64,000 nt of DNA. Source: an uncultured Candidatus Melainabacteria bacterium (lineage in GTDB: Bacteria > Cyanobacteriota > Vampirovibrionia > Gastranaerophilales > Gastranaerophilaceae). The notes under the pieces are model-generated. The model saw nothing but the letters and a program-made list of their open reading frames with translations, was not told the origin of the DNA and did no database searches. Below are positions 35,139 to 45,296 of the stretch, piece after piece. Both the position numbers and the translations under genes were made by a program. The stretch's first letter is position 1. Each line of letters starts with the position of its first letter. The DNA lies in the NCBI GenBank assembly GCA_934700335.1, contig CAKUXM010000005.1:1-64000 (forward strand), written 5' to 3'.

Positions 35139-38100
35139 CTAATCTTCTAATTTTATACCTGTTACCTTAGTCTTACCTTTTTCTTTTTGTGTAACACCTA
35201 TCGTTCTATTAGCTGATTCTATCATAGGTGGGCGATGACTAACTACTATAAATTGCGTATTTTCTGACTGTCTTTTTACAAGATGTGCAAGTTTTTCTAC
35301 GTTAATGTTATCCAAGCTTGCGTCTACTTCGTCTAACGCATAGAAAGGTGCTGGTAAATATCTTTGGATTGCAAATACAAATGACAATGCTGTCAATGTT
35401 TGTTCCCCACCAGACATACTTTCTAGTCTTTGTCTTTGTTTATCTCTCGGTTGTGCATCAATTGTAAGTCCGCCATTCAATGGGTCTTCAGGATTTCCTA
35501 ATACAAGTGTACCTTCACCGTCTGATAACTCGTGGAATACTTCTTTAAAGTGAATGTTGATTCCATTATAAGCCTTTAAGAATGCTTCCTTCTTCAATTG
35601 TTCGTAGCCTTGCATTCTCTCTAAAATTTGTAATCTTTCTTTTGTTAACGTTTCGATTTGACCTTTTAATTCTTTAACTCTTTCTGAAATTGCATCATAT
35701 TGTGCAATAGCTCTCATATTAACGTCGCCAAGTTCGTCCATTCTCTTTTGTAATCTTTGAATTTTCGCATTAATTTCTTCAATTGAGATTGTTACAGGTT
35801 CAAGTTCTGAAATTTTAACTCCGCTTTCAACTAATTCCGCTTCTGCAGTCTTAAATTCAGGTTCAAGTTCTCTTCTTCTTGCCTTAAATGATTCAATCTG
35901 TTCTGCAAGTTTTTCAATTTCAGTTTCCGATTTACGTTTTTGTTCTTTGATATTTAATAATTCTTCTTCAATTTGAGATTTTTCTTTTAATAAAGAATCC
36001 AAAACTTCTGAAATCTTTTCGATTTCGTCTTCTAAATCTTTCAACCCTTCGTTAAGCGTTTGAATTTCTTTTTCGTAAGTTGCTTTATCTTCTTCAAGAG
36101 TCTTGATATTTTTTTCTAAGTTAGAAATCTCGTCATAGCGTGATTCCATAACACTTTCATCAAACTTATTTTTTCTTTGAATTTCGTTGATGTCCATATT
36201 TATTGTGTTGATTTTGTCGTATAAACGCTTAATTTCGTTTTCAACATCTTCTGTTTGAGCTTTCAATTTTTTCAACTCATCATCGTTCATCAAGTTTTCA
36301 AGCTCGTTAATCTTTGTTTGAACATCTGTGATTTTTTCTGACAATTCAACGTGTTTTTCTTCTTCTTTATCAAGAACTTTTTCTAACTGTTCAATTTCAG
36401 TTTTTGTATTTGCAATGAAATCAAGTTTTTCTTTTAATGTAGAATCTTTATCAGCGTTACTTCTCAACAAGTTTTGAAGCTCAATACCTGTTTTTGTGTA
36501 TTCTGATTGAGAGTTTGAATATGTAATTCTTGTTTTATCAAGTTTTTCTTCAAGCTCAGCTTTTTTAGAATTCAAAGTAGCTAATTTAGCTTCAATTTCA
36601 CTAAGTTTTTTGTTAGCTTTTTCTAATTCTTCGTCATCAGTTTGGCTAAATTTCATTCTGTTAGCTTTCAAAGAACCACCAGTCAATGAACCTGATTTTT
36701 CATAAAGTTCACCGCTTAAAGTTACAACTCTATATTTGCCTTTTAAGTTTTGTGCAACTTCGTTGTCTTCGACAACAAGAGTTTCTCCAACTGCGTAGTA
36801 GAACGCATCTAAATATTCATCATCAAAATCAATCAAGTTGATTGCAAAATCGATAACACCTTTATCTCTAGGAAGAGTTAATTTATCAGGTGCTGGTTTG
36901 ATTTTGTTCAATGGAATGAATGTTGCACGACCAGCATTAGCTGATTTTAAAAGCTCTACGGCTCTCAATGCTACTTGATAATCGTCAACAACAATGTGTG
37001 CCATTCTTCCGCCAACTGCAACCTCAAGTGCTGTTGCATATTCTTTATCAACTTTACCTAATTGAGAAAGTGGTGCGTGAACGCCTCTTAAATTAGCTCT
37101 CATAACGGCTTCAATCGTTCCGTTAGAATTTGCCATTTCACTTGCTGATTTTTGAGCTTTTAATGATTCAAGCTTTCTTACTGCAGCTGTGAAATTGTAT
37201 TGTGTATCTGTTAATTCATCCTTAACATTGTCCAATTCTTCCATTGTAGTTTTTTGGATATGTTTAAGTTCTTCTAATTCTTTTCCTAGTTCTTCGTGTT
37301 GAACCTTGATTTTATCTTCGTTATCTGCGAAGTTTTCTTTGAATTCATTCAATTTTTGAACTTCGTTTTCAGCTTTTTCAACTTCTGATTTCAAGCTACT
37401 CAAACGAGCTTCTTTTGGATATTTTTCTTTTAATAAATTATTTTCTCTTTCTTGTAATGCAGAAAGTTCAGAACGGTATGCTGCATGGTTTTCCATAAAC
37501 TTACTTGCTGTTTCATCAAGTCCCGCTTTTTCTGCCAAAATTTTGTTTAATTCAGCTTTTTTATCAAGAATGTTATCTTGTAAAGCTTTAATTTCTTCTT
37601 GTTTAAGTTCAATTTTTAATTCGTTATCTTTGATATTTTTCTTTTGTTCTTCAATACCGTTTTTCTTGTTTTCTATTGATTTAGCGCTATCTAGAATTTG
37701 TTTTTCTGTGTAATTGATAGCGTTCTTTTTGTTTTCAATACGACCTTTAGATTCTTCCTTTTTGCCGATTAATTCAATACGTTTGTCTTCGCCTTTTTCT
37801 TTTAATTCAGCAGCTAATTCGTTGTATTTGCCTTGAATAAGGTTTAATTTTTCGTCTAAATCAATTTTATTATTTTCTTCTTCTTTTTTCTTTTTGCCAA
37901 ATTCTAAAATATTTTCGTGAGCTTTTTCAAGATTACGTTTAATATCAAAGTATCTAACCGCATTGATTTGGCTTTCGTAAGATATTTTTTCATCTTTTAA
38001 TTTTTGATATTTTTGTGCAACTTCTTTTTCTTCTTCAAGTTGTTTTAAGTGCTCTTCTTTTTCATTCAAAATCAATGTTGAACTTTCAACACGTTGTTCA

Positions 38101-38636
38101 ACAGTGTCTAATTCATTTTTTGCCTGGTCTATACGACGGTCAAAATCTGCAACACCAGCGATTTCGTCAATAAGTTTTCTTCTATCAGTCGGGTTACATT
38201 TAATAATACTTGTAACGTCGCCTTGCATAATAATATTGTAACTATTAGATGTTAAATTGTATTTTTCTAATAATGCATGAATTTCAGTCAGTGTAGAAAC
38301 TTTATCATTTAGATAATAAATACTTGAAAATGTACCATTTGAGGCTTTTCTAATTCTTCTTGCAACAGAGAAATCTCCGTCTTCTCCAACTTCGGCAAAT
38401 GTAACTTTTACGTAAGCTTCGTTACGTTTATTGAAGGTAGAAATAAGGTGAGAAACATTTTCTGCTCTCAACGCACGAGTACCTGATAGCCCAAGTGCAA
38501 ACAAGACGCTATCTAAGATATTACTTTTGCCTGACCCGTTAGGTCCTGATACCGTTGTAAATCCTTTTAACAATGGTATATCCACCTTGGTCGCAAAAGA
38601 CTTAAAATTGTCAATTTCAAGTTGTTTTACGTACAT
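35139..38636 (-). CDS. smc: Chromosome partition protein Smc
   Basis: 1165 residues. Head Walker A GPNGSGKS (31-38), two long coiled coils, a hinge (~500-660, with GVHAPLSQLGKVDKEYATAL), ABC signature MSGGEQT (~1070) and Walker B YALDEVDASLD (~1095). This is the standard bacterial Smc length. The ORF can be extended to a TTG at 38648, but the ATG at 38636 with GGTAGG upstream starts right at the conserved MYVKQLEIDNFKSF. Confidence 0.96.
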   Translation of the reverse strand: MYVKQLEIDNFKSFATKVDIPLLKGFTTVSGPNGSGKSNILDSVLFALGLSGTRALRAENVSHLISTFNKRNEAYVKVTFAEVGEDGDFSVARRIRKASNGTFSSIYYLNDKVSTLTEIHALLEKYNLTSNSYNIIMQGDVTSIIKCNPTDRRKLIDEIAGVADFDRRIDQAKNELDTVEQRVESSTLILNEKEEHLKQLEEEKEVAQKYQKLKDEKISYESQINAVRYFDIKRNLEKAHENILEFGKKKKEEENNKIDLDEKLNLIQGKYNELAAELKEKGEDKRIELIGKKEESKGRIENKKNAINYTEKQILDSAKSIENKKNGIEEQKKNIKDNELKIELKQEEIKALQDNILDKKAELNKILAEKAGLDETASKFMENHAAYRSELSALQERENNLLKEKYPKEARLSSLKSEVEKAENEVQKLNEFKENFADNEDKIKVQHEELGKELEELKHIQKTTMEELDNVKDELTDTQYNFTAAVRKLESLKAQKSASEMANSNGTIEAVMRANLRGVHAPLSQLGKVDKEYATALEVAVGGRMAHIVVDDYQVALRAVELLKSANAGRATFIPLNKIKPAPDKLTLPRDKGVIDFAINLIDFDDEYLDAFYYAVGETLVVEDNEVAQNLKGKYRVVTLSGELYEKSGSLTGGSLKANRMKFSQTDDEELEKANKKLSEIEAKLATLNSKKAELEEKLDKTRITYSNSQSEYTKTGIELQNLLRSNADKDSTLKEKLDFIANTKTEIEQLEKVLDKEEEKHVELSEKITDVQTKINELENLMNDDELKKLKAQTEDVENEIKRLYDKINTINMDINEIQRKNKFDESVMESRYDEISNLEKNIKTLEEDKATYEKEIQTLNEGLKDLEDEIEKISEVLDSLLKEKSQIEEELLNIKEQKRKSETEIEKLAEQIESFKARRRELEPEFKTAEAELVESGVKISELEPVTISIEEINAKIQRLQKRMDELGDVNMRAIAQYDAISERVKELKGQIETLTKERLQILERMQGYEQLKKEAFLKAYNGINIHFKEVFHELSDGEGTLVLGNPEDPLNGGLTIDAQPRDKQRQRLESMSGGEQTLTALSFVFAIQRYLPAPFYALDEVDASLDNINVEKLAHLVKRQSENTQFIVVSHRPPMIESANRTIGVTQKEKGKTKVTGIKLED

Positions 38637-38702
38637 TTTCCTACCCAAAATCTATATAGATTTTATTATATTATCAGTAGGTTAGTTGGCATGTCAAATT
38701 GC

Positions 38703-39122
38703 TTAACCTTTTTTCATAACTTTTTCAAAAACTTCTTTGAATGGAACAATCGGAATCATCTTATAACCGCAATTTTCTGACAATGCTCCACCCATTTTAA
38801 AAAGTTCTTCTTGAGGGTATCTTCTGCAAATTCCTGGTCGAGTTTTGTGAATTTTACATTTGTTAGTTTCTTCATCTAAATTTGTACATCTAAATACAAG
38901 ACCAGTTTCGTCTTTGTCGATGACTTCTAAATATGTATAAAATGGGTGTAATCTTCTAAGTTTTTGAAATTCGTTTTCTTCTTTAATTACGCCCTTTGCG
39001 TGTTTAACATAAATTTTTCTGCAACATTTTCCACAGCCTTTACAACTGCCTATTCTATAATATTTACGTCGCAAAATCTTTGTATAAAAAAACTTTTTCA
39101 TTTCTTTTAAAAAGTTTTTCAA
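38703..39122 (-). CDS. YkgJ family cysteine cluster protein
   Basis: 139 residues. The cysteine pattern CKGCGKCC near the N-terminus, CTNLDEETNKCKIHKTRPGICRRYP, and a final Cys define the YkgJ (zinc/iron-chelating) family, whose function is not settled. A basic N-terminal helix precedes it. It lies between smc and a TPR gene, 4 bases after the latter. Confidence 0.88.
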   Translation of the reverse strand: MKNFLKEMKKFFYTKILRRKYYRIGSCKGCGKCCRKIYVKHAKGVIKEENEFQKLRRLHPFYTYLEVIDKDETGLVFRCTNLDEETNKCKIHKTRPGICRRYPQEELFKMGGALSENCGYKMIPIVPFKEVFEKVMKKG

Positions 39123-39126
39123 AGTT

Positions 39127-40344
39127 CTATCCCACCTTTCGTATGCAAAGTGTATGTTTCGCTTTAAGATGAGAATATTCTGGTGTGTTTTCTGTGCTCA
39201 AGAATAAGGCTCTTTCGTACAATATAGAAGCTTCTGCATATTTTTCTCTCTGAGCTAATTCAGCAGCTTTTTTAGATAATTCCTCTATAACTTTTGCCTC
39301 TGGGTTCAGATAATAATTTATCTTATCTAAAATTGGCATATAAATGTTTTTAGCATCAGGTTTTAACATTATATAATTTTTGTATTCAACCTTTGCCCTA
39401 TTCAAATCTTTTCTTCTGTAGCAGTCTTCGGCTTGTTTTAAGTGATTATCAATCAAATACGGGTGATTGTTAATATAAACCTTAATTTGTTTTAATCTAC
39501 TATTTAACTTTGTTAGCTCTTCTTTGTTATCTAAAATGTAATCTGAATATCTAGCATAGTAGCAATAAGCATAATCAAAACTTTTCATACAATCGTAAGA
39601 AATGGCAAGGTTTAGCATTGTCTTAGGATAATGAGAATCTATGTAATATGAATTTAGCCAATATTTAACTGCTTGTTCATAATTATGATCCATAAAGAAC
39701 AGAGAACCAATGTTAAAATTGGTTTTACTATAGTTTGGATAATGTGCTAACGCTTTAACGTAACAATCAAGCGCAGCTCTATTGTTCCCGACTCTCTGAA
39801 AATCTGCACCTTCTTTTAAAAATCTATTTGCGATTTCTTTGTAACTATTAATTTTGTTTTCAATTAAATTATATTCATCATTGATGTTTTTTTCGTATTT
39901 TAAATATTTTTCATAATATTTAATAGCTTCAGCTCTCATGTTCAAATCTGTATATGCAATAGCAATGTTTAAATTTACCTTTGCATCATCAGGTTCAATT
40001 GTTAAAGCTACTAACCAATTTTCAATAGCTTCGTTTGTATGTTTGTTTTTGTAATACAAATTACCAATATTTATATAGGCGGTCTTGTTAATATTGTCGA
40101 TTTCAATAACTTTTTTCCAATATTCAAGAGCGTAATTATTTTTGCCAAGTTTATAATAGCAATTACCTATTTCAAGATACAAAGTTGGACTTGTAAAATA
40201 GTTCAACAAGTCCATATACATCTTTAAGGCTTTATCGTATTCGCCTTTTTTATACATAACAAGAGCAGCATTCAAGGCATCATCATGACTGCTACTGTTG
40301 TTTGCTCTATAAAAATTTGAATCACCTGCTACATTTTCAACCAT
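39127..40344 (-). CDS. TPR repeat protein
   Basis: 405 residues of tandem TPRs, about nine units (GEYDKALKMYMDLLNYFTSP, KNNYALEYWKKVIEIDNINK, HTNEAIENWLVALTIEPDDA and so on), with no signal peptide or membrane segment. Probably a cytosolic protein-interaction scaffold. Starts 17 bases after the preceding gene. Confidence 0.85.
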   Translation of the reverse strand: MVENVAGDSNFYRANNSSSHDDALNAALVMYKKGEYDKALKMYMDLLNYFTSPTLYLEIGNCYYKLGKNNYALEYWKKVIEIDNINKTAYINIGNLYYKNKHTNEAIENWLVALTIEPDDAKVNLNIAIAYTDLNMRAEAIKYYEKYLKYEKNINDEYNLIENKINSYKEIANRFLKEGADFQRVGNNRAALDCYVKALAHYPNYSKTNFNIGSLFFMDHNYEQAVKYWLNSYYIDSHYPKTMLNLAISYDCMKSFDYAYCYYARYSDYILDNKEELTKLNSRLKQIKVYINNHPYLIDNHLKQAEDCYRRKDLNRAKVEYKNYIMLKPDAKNIYMPILDKINYYLNPEAKVIEELSKKAAELAQREKYAEASILYERALFLSTENTPEYSHLKAKHTLCIRKVG

Positions 40345-40361
40345 ATAAATATATTATATGA

Positions 40362-40760
40362 TTATAGGCTTACGTTCAAGTCTGTTAACAATTTTTCATT
40401 ATTTACTAATTTATCTGTATCAAATCTTTCAAATGGATCTTCAACACCATCTTTGAATAATGCTTCTATTCTGTCCATATCAACATCTGTGTTCATTACT
40501 AAATTAGTAAAGTTTTTAATATCTGTTTGTCTTTCAAATTCTTTATTTTGCTTTGCAATTATTTCTTCCATATATTTTTTCATTGCATCATTAGAAATAA
40601 TTGTTTCGTCAATTAAGAAATTTTTTCTATCTTGTTCGTAAGGGTTTACGCTATTACCTGTAATAGGATTTGTAACCCCAGTAGCTCCAGTTTGCTCTGT
40701 TAATTGTGTATTGATTAAATTATTTAAGTTACTGTTTTCGTTATTAATTCCGTTAAGCAT
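40362..40760 (-). CDS. Unknown 132-residue protein, Asn-rich N-terminus
   Basis: Not recognised. The N-terminus is Asn/Thr-rich and probably disordered (LNGINNENSNLNNLINTQLT, PITGNSVNPYEQD); the rest is helical and charged. The middle (FLIDETIISNDAMKKYMEEI) recalls the style of flagellar hook-assembly FlgD-type N-termini, but the match is too weak to name. It is the first gene of the minus run toward smc. The leader reads ATAATATAAGTGTG, close to the shared element. Confidence 0.75.
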   Translation of the reverse strand: MLNGINNENSNLNNLINTQLTEQTGATGVTNPITGNSVNPYEQDRKNFLIDETIISNDAMKKYMEEIIAKQNKEFERQTDIKNFTNLVMNTDVDMDRIEALFKDGVEDPFERFDTDKLVNNEKLLTDLNVSL

Positions 40761-40851
40761 ATCGCCCTAATCTCCAATTCACACTTATATTATGCACGAT
40801 ATTAAAAAACATGTTATCAACTATATAGAGGATATCTTACGATATTTTTCT

Positions 40852-40871
40852 AAATCTAAAGGTTTAGATTT
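40852..40871. promoter_or_regulatory. Perfect dyad upstream of serS
   Basis: AAATCTAAA (40852-40860), GG, TTTAGATTT (40863-40871), just upstream of a TATACT -10 candidate at 40891-40896. It could be an operator or a short hairpin; too small and simple to be a T-box leader. Confidence 0.4.
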
Positions 40872-40931
40872 GATTATTTTTTATCTTTTTTATACTATAA
40901 AATCAAGAAATAACAGAAAGAAGGCGAACAC

Positions 40932-42197
40932 ATGCTAGATATTAAATTAATAAGAGAAAATCCTGAAAAAATTAATGAATTATTAAAAAGACGTAATCCA
41001 GATTTATCAGTTGATGAAGTCTTGGCAGTTGACGAAGAACGTAGACAAATTCAAGCTCAGGCTGACGAATTGAGAGCTAAAAGAAAAACTGAATCACAAA
41101 AAATTGGTGAAATGAAGAAAAAAGGTGAAAATACTGATAAAATTCAAGAAGAAGTCAGATTTTTAGGTGATGAAGTTAAAGCTTTAGAAGAAAAACAAAA
41201 CGAATTAGACGAAAAACAAAGAAATTTATTATTAAATATTCCAAATATTCCAGATGAAACAACTCCTATCGGAGCATCTGATGCTGATAATGTAGAAGTA
41301 CATAAATGGGGAGAACCTACTAAATTTGATTTTGAATTTAAAGCTCATTGGGATTTATGTGAAGAAAAAAATCTTGTAGATTTTGAAAGAGGTGTTAAAA
41401 TTTCTCAATCAAGATTTACATTATACAGAGGTAAAGGTGCAAGATTAGAACGTGCAGTGATTAATTTCTTCCTTGATTACCACACAGAACAACAAGGTTA
41501 TGAAGAAATTCTTCCACCATTTATGGCAAATGCTGCAACAATGACAGGTACTGGTCAACTTCCTAAATTTAAAGAAGATATGTATAAATGTGTTGATGAA
41601 GATTTATACTTAATTCCAACTGCAGAAGTTCCTGTTACAAATATCTATCAAGGCGAAATCTTATCAGAAGAAGATTTACCAAAGTACATGACTGCTTATA
41701 CTCCATGCTTTAGACGTGAAGCTGGTTCTGCAGGTAAAGATACAAGAGGTTTAATCAGAGTTCACCAATTTAACAAAGTTGAATTAGTTAAATTATGTAC
41801 TCCAGAAACTTCTCCTGCTGAACACGAAAAATTAACAGAAGATGCAGAAAAAATGTTAGAATTGCTAGGTCTTCCATACAGAAGAGTTGCATTGTCAACA
41901 GGCGATATTGGCTTCTCTGCTAATAAATGTTGGGATTTAGAAGTTTGGATGCCTTCTTATGATGCTTACAAAGAAATCTCAAGTTGTTCAAACTTCGGTG
42001 ATTACCAAGCAAGAAGAGCTAACATTAGATACAAAGAAAAAGCTACTGGTAAGACAAGATTTGTACACACAATCAATGGTTCAGGTCTAGCTGTTGGTAG
42101 AACAGTTGCTGCAATCATTGAAAACTTCCAACAAGCAGACGGTACAATCATCGTTCCAGAAGTTCTAAGAAAATATACAGGCTTTGATAAAATTTAA
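40932..42197 (+). CDS. serS: Seryl-tRNA synthetase
   Basis: 421 residues. N-terminal coiled-coil arm (~30-105) that binds the long variable arm of tRNA-Ser, then the class II core with motif 2 (FRREAGSAGKDTRGLIRVHQ) and motif 3 (GSGLAVGRTVAAIIE). Charges tRNA-Ser and tRNA-Sec. AAGG lies 8 bases before the start codon. Apparently monocistronic, with a terminator-like hairpin before the helicase. Confidence 0.96.
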   Translation: MLDIKLIRENPEKINELLKRRNPDLSVDEVLAVDEERRQIQAQADELRAKRKTESQKIGEMKKKGENTDKIQEEVRFLGDEVKALEEKQNELDEKQRNLLLNIPNIPDETTPIGASDADNVEVHKWGEPTKFDFEFKAHWDLCEEKNLVDFERGVKISQSRFTLYRGKGARLERAVINFFLDYHTEQQGYEEILPPFMANAATMTGTGQLPKFKEDMYKCVDEDLYLIPTAEVPVTNIYQGEILSEEDLPKYMTAYTPCFRREAGSAGKDTRGLIRVHQFNKVELVKLCTPETSPAEHEKLTEDAEKMLELLGLPYRRVALSTGDIGFSANKCWDLEVWMPSYDAYKEISSCSNFGDYQARRANIRYKEKATGKTRFVHTINGSGLAVGRTVAAIIENFQQADGTIIVPEVLRKYTGFDKI

Positions 42198-42244
42198 TAA
42201 TTATTACATGTATATATAATAATATTAATATATTGCCTAGAATT

Positions 42245-42290
42245 AAAAAATCCTCTAAACTAAAATATGAAGTAGTGTAGAGGATTTTTT
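42245..42290 (+). terminator. Terminator-like hairpin that also encloses the ribosome-binding site of the helicase gene
   Basis: AAAAAATCCTCTA (42245-42257) pairs perfectly with TAGAGGATTTTTT (42278-42290), a 13-bp stem with a 20-base loop. The T run ends two bases before the helicase start codon (42293). AGAGGA at 42279-42284, the only Shine-Dalgarno for that gene, is inside the 3' arm. So the same hairpin could end serS transcripts and block helicase translation. Confidence 0.7.
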
Positions 42291-42292
42291 AT

Positions 42293-44587
42293 ATGTCATA
42301 CGGATTTCCATTTGAATTAGATGATTTTCAAAAAGAAGCAGTTAATTATATTGATGAAGGTAAAAGTGTTGTTGTATGTGCGCCAACAGGTGCAGGTAAA
42401 ACTGTTATCGCAGAACATGCTGTCCATAAAGCTTTAGAAAATGGCACACGAGTTTTTTACACAACACCTTTGAAAGCTCTTTCTAACCAAAAATTTAACG
42501 ACTTTGGCACAAAATATGGCTATGACAAAGTAGGACTTTTAACAGGGGATACTTCTATTAATAGAGAAGGGCAAATCGTTGTAATGACAACAGAAGTATT
42601 TAGAAACATGCTTTATGGTACAAACTTTGGTGAGGTTGCTGACAACCTTAAAAACGTTAAATACGTTGTACTTGATGAGGTTCACTATATGAACGATGAA
42701 GAACGTGGTACTGTTTGGGAAGAAAGTATTATTTACTGTCCTGTGAACATTCAGATAATAGCGCTATCTGCAACAGTTCAAAATGCTCAAGAACTTACGG
42801 ACTGGATAAATACGGTTCATTCTGAAACAAAACTTGTTAATACTGATTTTAGACCAGTTCCGTTGAGATTTTATTATTTTGACTCCTCTCAACCAAACAG
42901 AATTTTACCATTGTTATCTCCTGGAGGTGGATTGAATAAGAAAATTCAACCAGAAAAAAGACAATACGGTAGAAAGAAAACTCCTCAACGTAATGTTGCA
43001 AAAGACGTTATAAGAAATCTTCATGACCAAAACATGCTTCCTGCAATCTATTTCACTTTTTCCCGTAAAAAATGCGACGAACAAATGGAAAGATGTGCTA
43101 ATCTTTGTCTTGTAACTCCAGATGAGCAAAAACAAATTAAAGAAATTGTAGATGAATATTTAATAGGTAATTATTATTTAGCAAAAAATAAACATTTAGA
43201 TTATTTATATTGTGGTGTAGCTTCTCACCATGCCGGACTTTTACCGGCTTGGAAAGTTTTAGTTGAAAAGCTATTCCAAAAAGGTTTGATAAAAGTAGTG
43301 TTTGCAACTGAAACACTTGCTGCGGGTATTAACATGCCTGCTCGTTCTACTGTAATCAGTTCTATTTCAAAACGTACCGATTCTGGTCATAGAATGCTTA
43401 CGGCAAGTGAATTCTTGCAAATGTCTGGTCGTGCTGGTCGTCGTGGTATGGACGAGGTTGGTTATGTAACAATCGTTGGTACTCCGTTCCAATCTCCTGA
43501 TGAAGTTAGAGATTTGGTGTTGAGTGATGCTAACCCTCTTGAAAGTAGATTTACTCCTAGATATTCTATGGTTCTAAACCTATTACAAAGATTTAATCTT
43601 GATGAGGCTAAACAACTTATTCTTAAAAGTTTTGGATATTTCTCATCTTCATCAAGACTTACTCCGTTGTTAGAACAAAAAGAACATTTTGTCATGAATA
43701 TTGATAGAATTAATGATTTTAAATGTTATAAAAAACTTACTAATCACGATTTGATTGAATATAACAAAGTTAGAAGTATTTATGTTCAAAACAGAGAAAC
43801 ATTTAAAAAGATAAAGAAACAAGAATCTAAAGCAAAAAGACCTTTGTCTGAAGATGCTATTAGATTTGGCGAAGAAACTAAAGCCATGCTTCATAAAATG
43901 CAGGGGTATCCATGTGATAACTGTAAATTATATAAGAAGCACATGAAGGATATCGAAATCTTAGAAAGATATACTGCAAGATTAAATAAATTAGATAAAG
44001 AAATAGAAAGACAAAGAGATATTTTCTGGAATAATTTCCTTGCAAACAGAGCCGTCTTAATAGACTTTGGATATTTGAAAGACGATTATCCAACAGATGC
44101 TGGTAAGACTGTTTCTCAAATAAGAGCAGAAAATGAATTGTTCTTAGCTGAAATTATCTTTTCAGAAGTGTTGAATGACTTATCTCCTGCAGAGCTTGCT
44201 GCGGTTATTTGCGCAGTTACTACAGAAGAACTTAGAACAGAAAACTATTCTATATTACCTCTTTCTCACAAGGTTAGAAAGACTGTGAATAAGATTAGAG
44301 ATATTCGTAAGAAGATTGATAGAGTTCAAAAAGCGTACGGCGTAGAAACAGCCATGAATATTAATACATATTATTCAGCCTTGATAGAAATGTGGGTAAA
44401 CGGTGCAGAATGGGACACTATTACTAACGAAGTTGATAAAGGTGAAGGCGATATCGTAAGAATATTTAAACGTACAATTGATGTTTTAAGACAACTTTGT
44501 ACAATTGATAATGTTTCTGAAGAAATTGTTTTTACGGCAAGAGATGCTATTGATAAAATTAATAGAGAACCTATTGATGTAGATTGA
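42293..44587 (+). CDS. Ski2-like DEAD/DEAH-box RNA helicase
   Basis: 764 residues. Walker A APTGAGKT (~30-37), motif Ib FYTTPLKALSNQKF, motif II DEVHY (~127-131), motif III SATVQN, motif VI SGRAGRRG (~378), and a C-terminal DSHCT-type region (FLAEIIFSEVLNDLSPAELA). Homologs are common in cyanobacteria and chloroplasts (ISE2-like) and probably unwind RNA. The Cys pair YPCDNCKLYKKH is in the insertion. It should process RNA in the cytosol. Confidence 0.9.
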   Translation: MSYGFPFELDDFQKEAVNYIDEGKSVVVCAPTGAGKTVIAEHAVHKALENGTRVFYTTPLKALSNQKFNDFGTKYGYDKVGLLTGDTSINREGQIVVMTTEVFRNMLYGTNFGEVADNLKNVKYVVLDEVHYMNDEERGTVWEESIIYCPVNIQIIALSATVQNAQELTDWINTVHSETKLVNTDFRPVPLRFYYFDSSQPNRILPLLSPGGGLNKKIQPEKRQYGRKKTPQRNVAKDVIRNLHDQNMLPAIYFTFSRKKCDEQMERCANLCLVTPDEQKQIKEIVDEYLIGNYYLAKNKHLDYLYCGVASHHAGLLPAWKVLVEKLFQKGLIKVVFATETLAAGINMPARSTVISSISKRTDSGHRMLTASEFLQMSGRAGRRGMDEVGYVTIVGTPFQSPDEVRDLVLSDANPLESRFTPRYSMVLNLLQRFNLDEAKQLILKSFGYFSSSSRLTPLLEQKEHFVMNIDRINDFKCYKKLTNHDLIEYNKVRSIYVQNRETFKKIKKQESKAKRPLSEDAIRFGEETKAMLHKMQGYPCDNCKLYKKHMKDIEILERYTARLNKLDKEIERQRDIFWNNFLANRAVLIDFGYLKDDYPTDAGKTVSQIRAENELFLAEIIFSEVLNDLSPAELAAVICAVTTEELRTENYSILPLSHKVRKTVNKIRDIRKKIDRVQKAYGVETAMNINTYYSALIEMWVNGAEWDTITNEVDKGEGDIVRIFKRTIDVLRQLCTIDNVSEEIVFTARDAIDKINREPIDVD

Positions 44588-44645
44588 TTGTAACGAAATA
44601 TTACAAAACTAAAATACATGTAGCAATAAAAATCGTCTCTAGTCG

Positions 44646-44668
44646 TTTATATACATGTAAAGGTAGTG
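44646..44668 (+). promoter_or_regulatory. Shared promoter/leader element upstream of the N-V-N-F-N-G gene pair
   Basis: TTTATATACATGTAAAGG then TAGTG, resembling the elements upstream of the four minus-strand genes at 12.3-14.5 kb. It lies 19 bases before the start codon of the first gene. Confidence 0.45.
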
Positions 44669-44687
44669 TAATAAGGGAAAATAAGTT

Positions 44688-45296
44688 ATGGCAATTCAAG
44701 CAATTAATCAAGCAACTCAAATGCCAAAAACTGAATCTAAACAAAATGTTAACTTTAATGGTTTTCTAGACTCAAAAGCATTTGAAAAAGTTGCAGAATT
44801 TGCAGGTAAGAATCCTGCAACATTCAATGCAGCATCATCATTAATTATGGCAGGTGTTTTAAGACCAGCAGCAATTATGGCTCTTCCAGCAAAAGATGAA
44901 CAAGAACAAAAAAATAAAGGTATTGCAGCGGCTCACGCTATTGCATCAGGTGTAATTGGTTTCGCTATCACTTCAACAGTTATGAAACCAATTTCAGCAG
45001 GTTTAGGTAAAGTAATGGGTGATACTCAAAAATACTTACCAAAATTACATGAAAAAATGCAACAAAATCCAGCATTAGAAAAAAATGTTAAAAAAGTTTT
45101 AGGTTTTGGTCCTGATATCCTTTTAGCAGTTCCAAGAGCATTGTTAACATCTAAGTTATCTCACGTAGTTCAAGATGCTTTGTTTGGTAAAAAGAAAAAA
45201 GCAGCAGAGGCTAAAGCTCCTGCTCAAGCTCAACCAACACAAGTAGCGCAATCTGATCGTCCCGTTTTAGACGGTTTCAAGGGAGGTAACAAATAA
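44688..45296 (+). CDS. Unknown alanine-rich protein with N-terminal N-V-N-F-N-G motif (first of pair)
   Basis: 202 residues, no family recognised. Motif QNVNFNG at ~19-25. Then two alanine-rich, hydrophobic segments (AASSLIMAGVLRPAAIMALP ~48-67 and ~84-105) that may be membrane helices, and a Lys/Ala/Gln-rich tail (KKKKAAEAKAPAQAQPTQ). No Sec signal. It looks paralogous to the next gene, which shares the motif, the AxSS-hydrophobic segment and a KNE/KNK-type loop. Joined to it by TAATG overlap. Function unknown. Confidence 0.8.
   Translation: MAIQAINQATQMPKTESKQNVNFNGFLDSKAFEKVAEFAGKNPATFNAASSLIMAGVLRPAAIMALPAKDEQEQKNKGIAAAHAIASGVIGFAITSTVMKPISAGLGKVMGDTQKYLPKLHEKMQQNPALEKNVKKVLGFGPDILLAVPRALLTSKLSHVVQDALFGKKKKAAEAKAPAQAQPTQVAQSDRPVLDGFKGGNK

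Noticed and set aside
35139..38636. Repeats in the smc coiled coils
   Set aside because: Heptad periodicity of a coiled-coil protein, not DNA repeats.
40800..40931. Possible T-box riboswitch before serS
   Set aside because: The leader is too short, has no T-box consensus, and the small dyad lies upstream of the likely -10.
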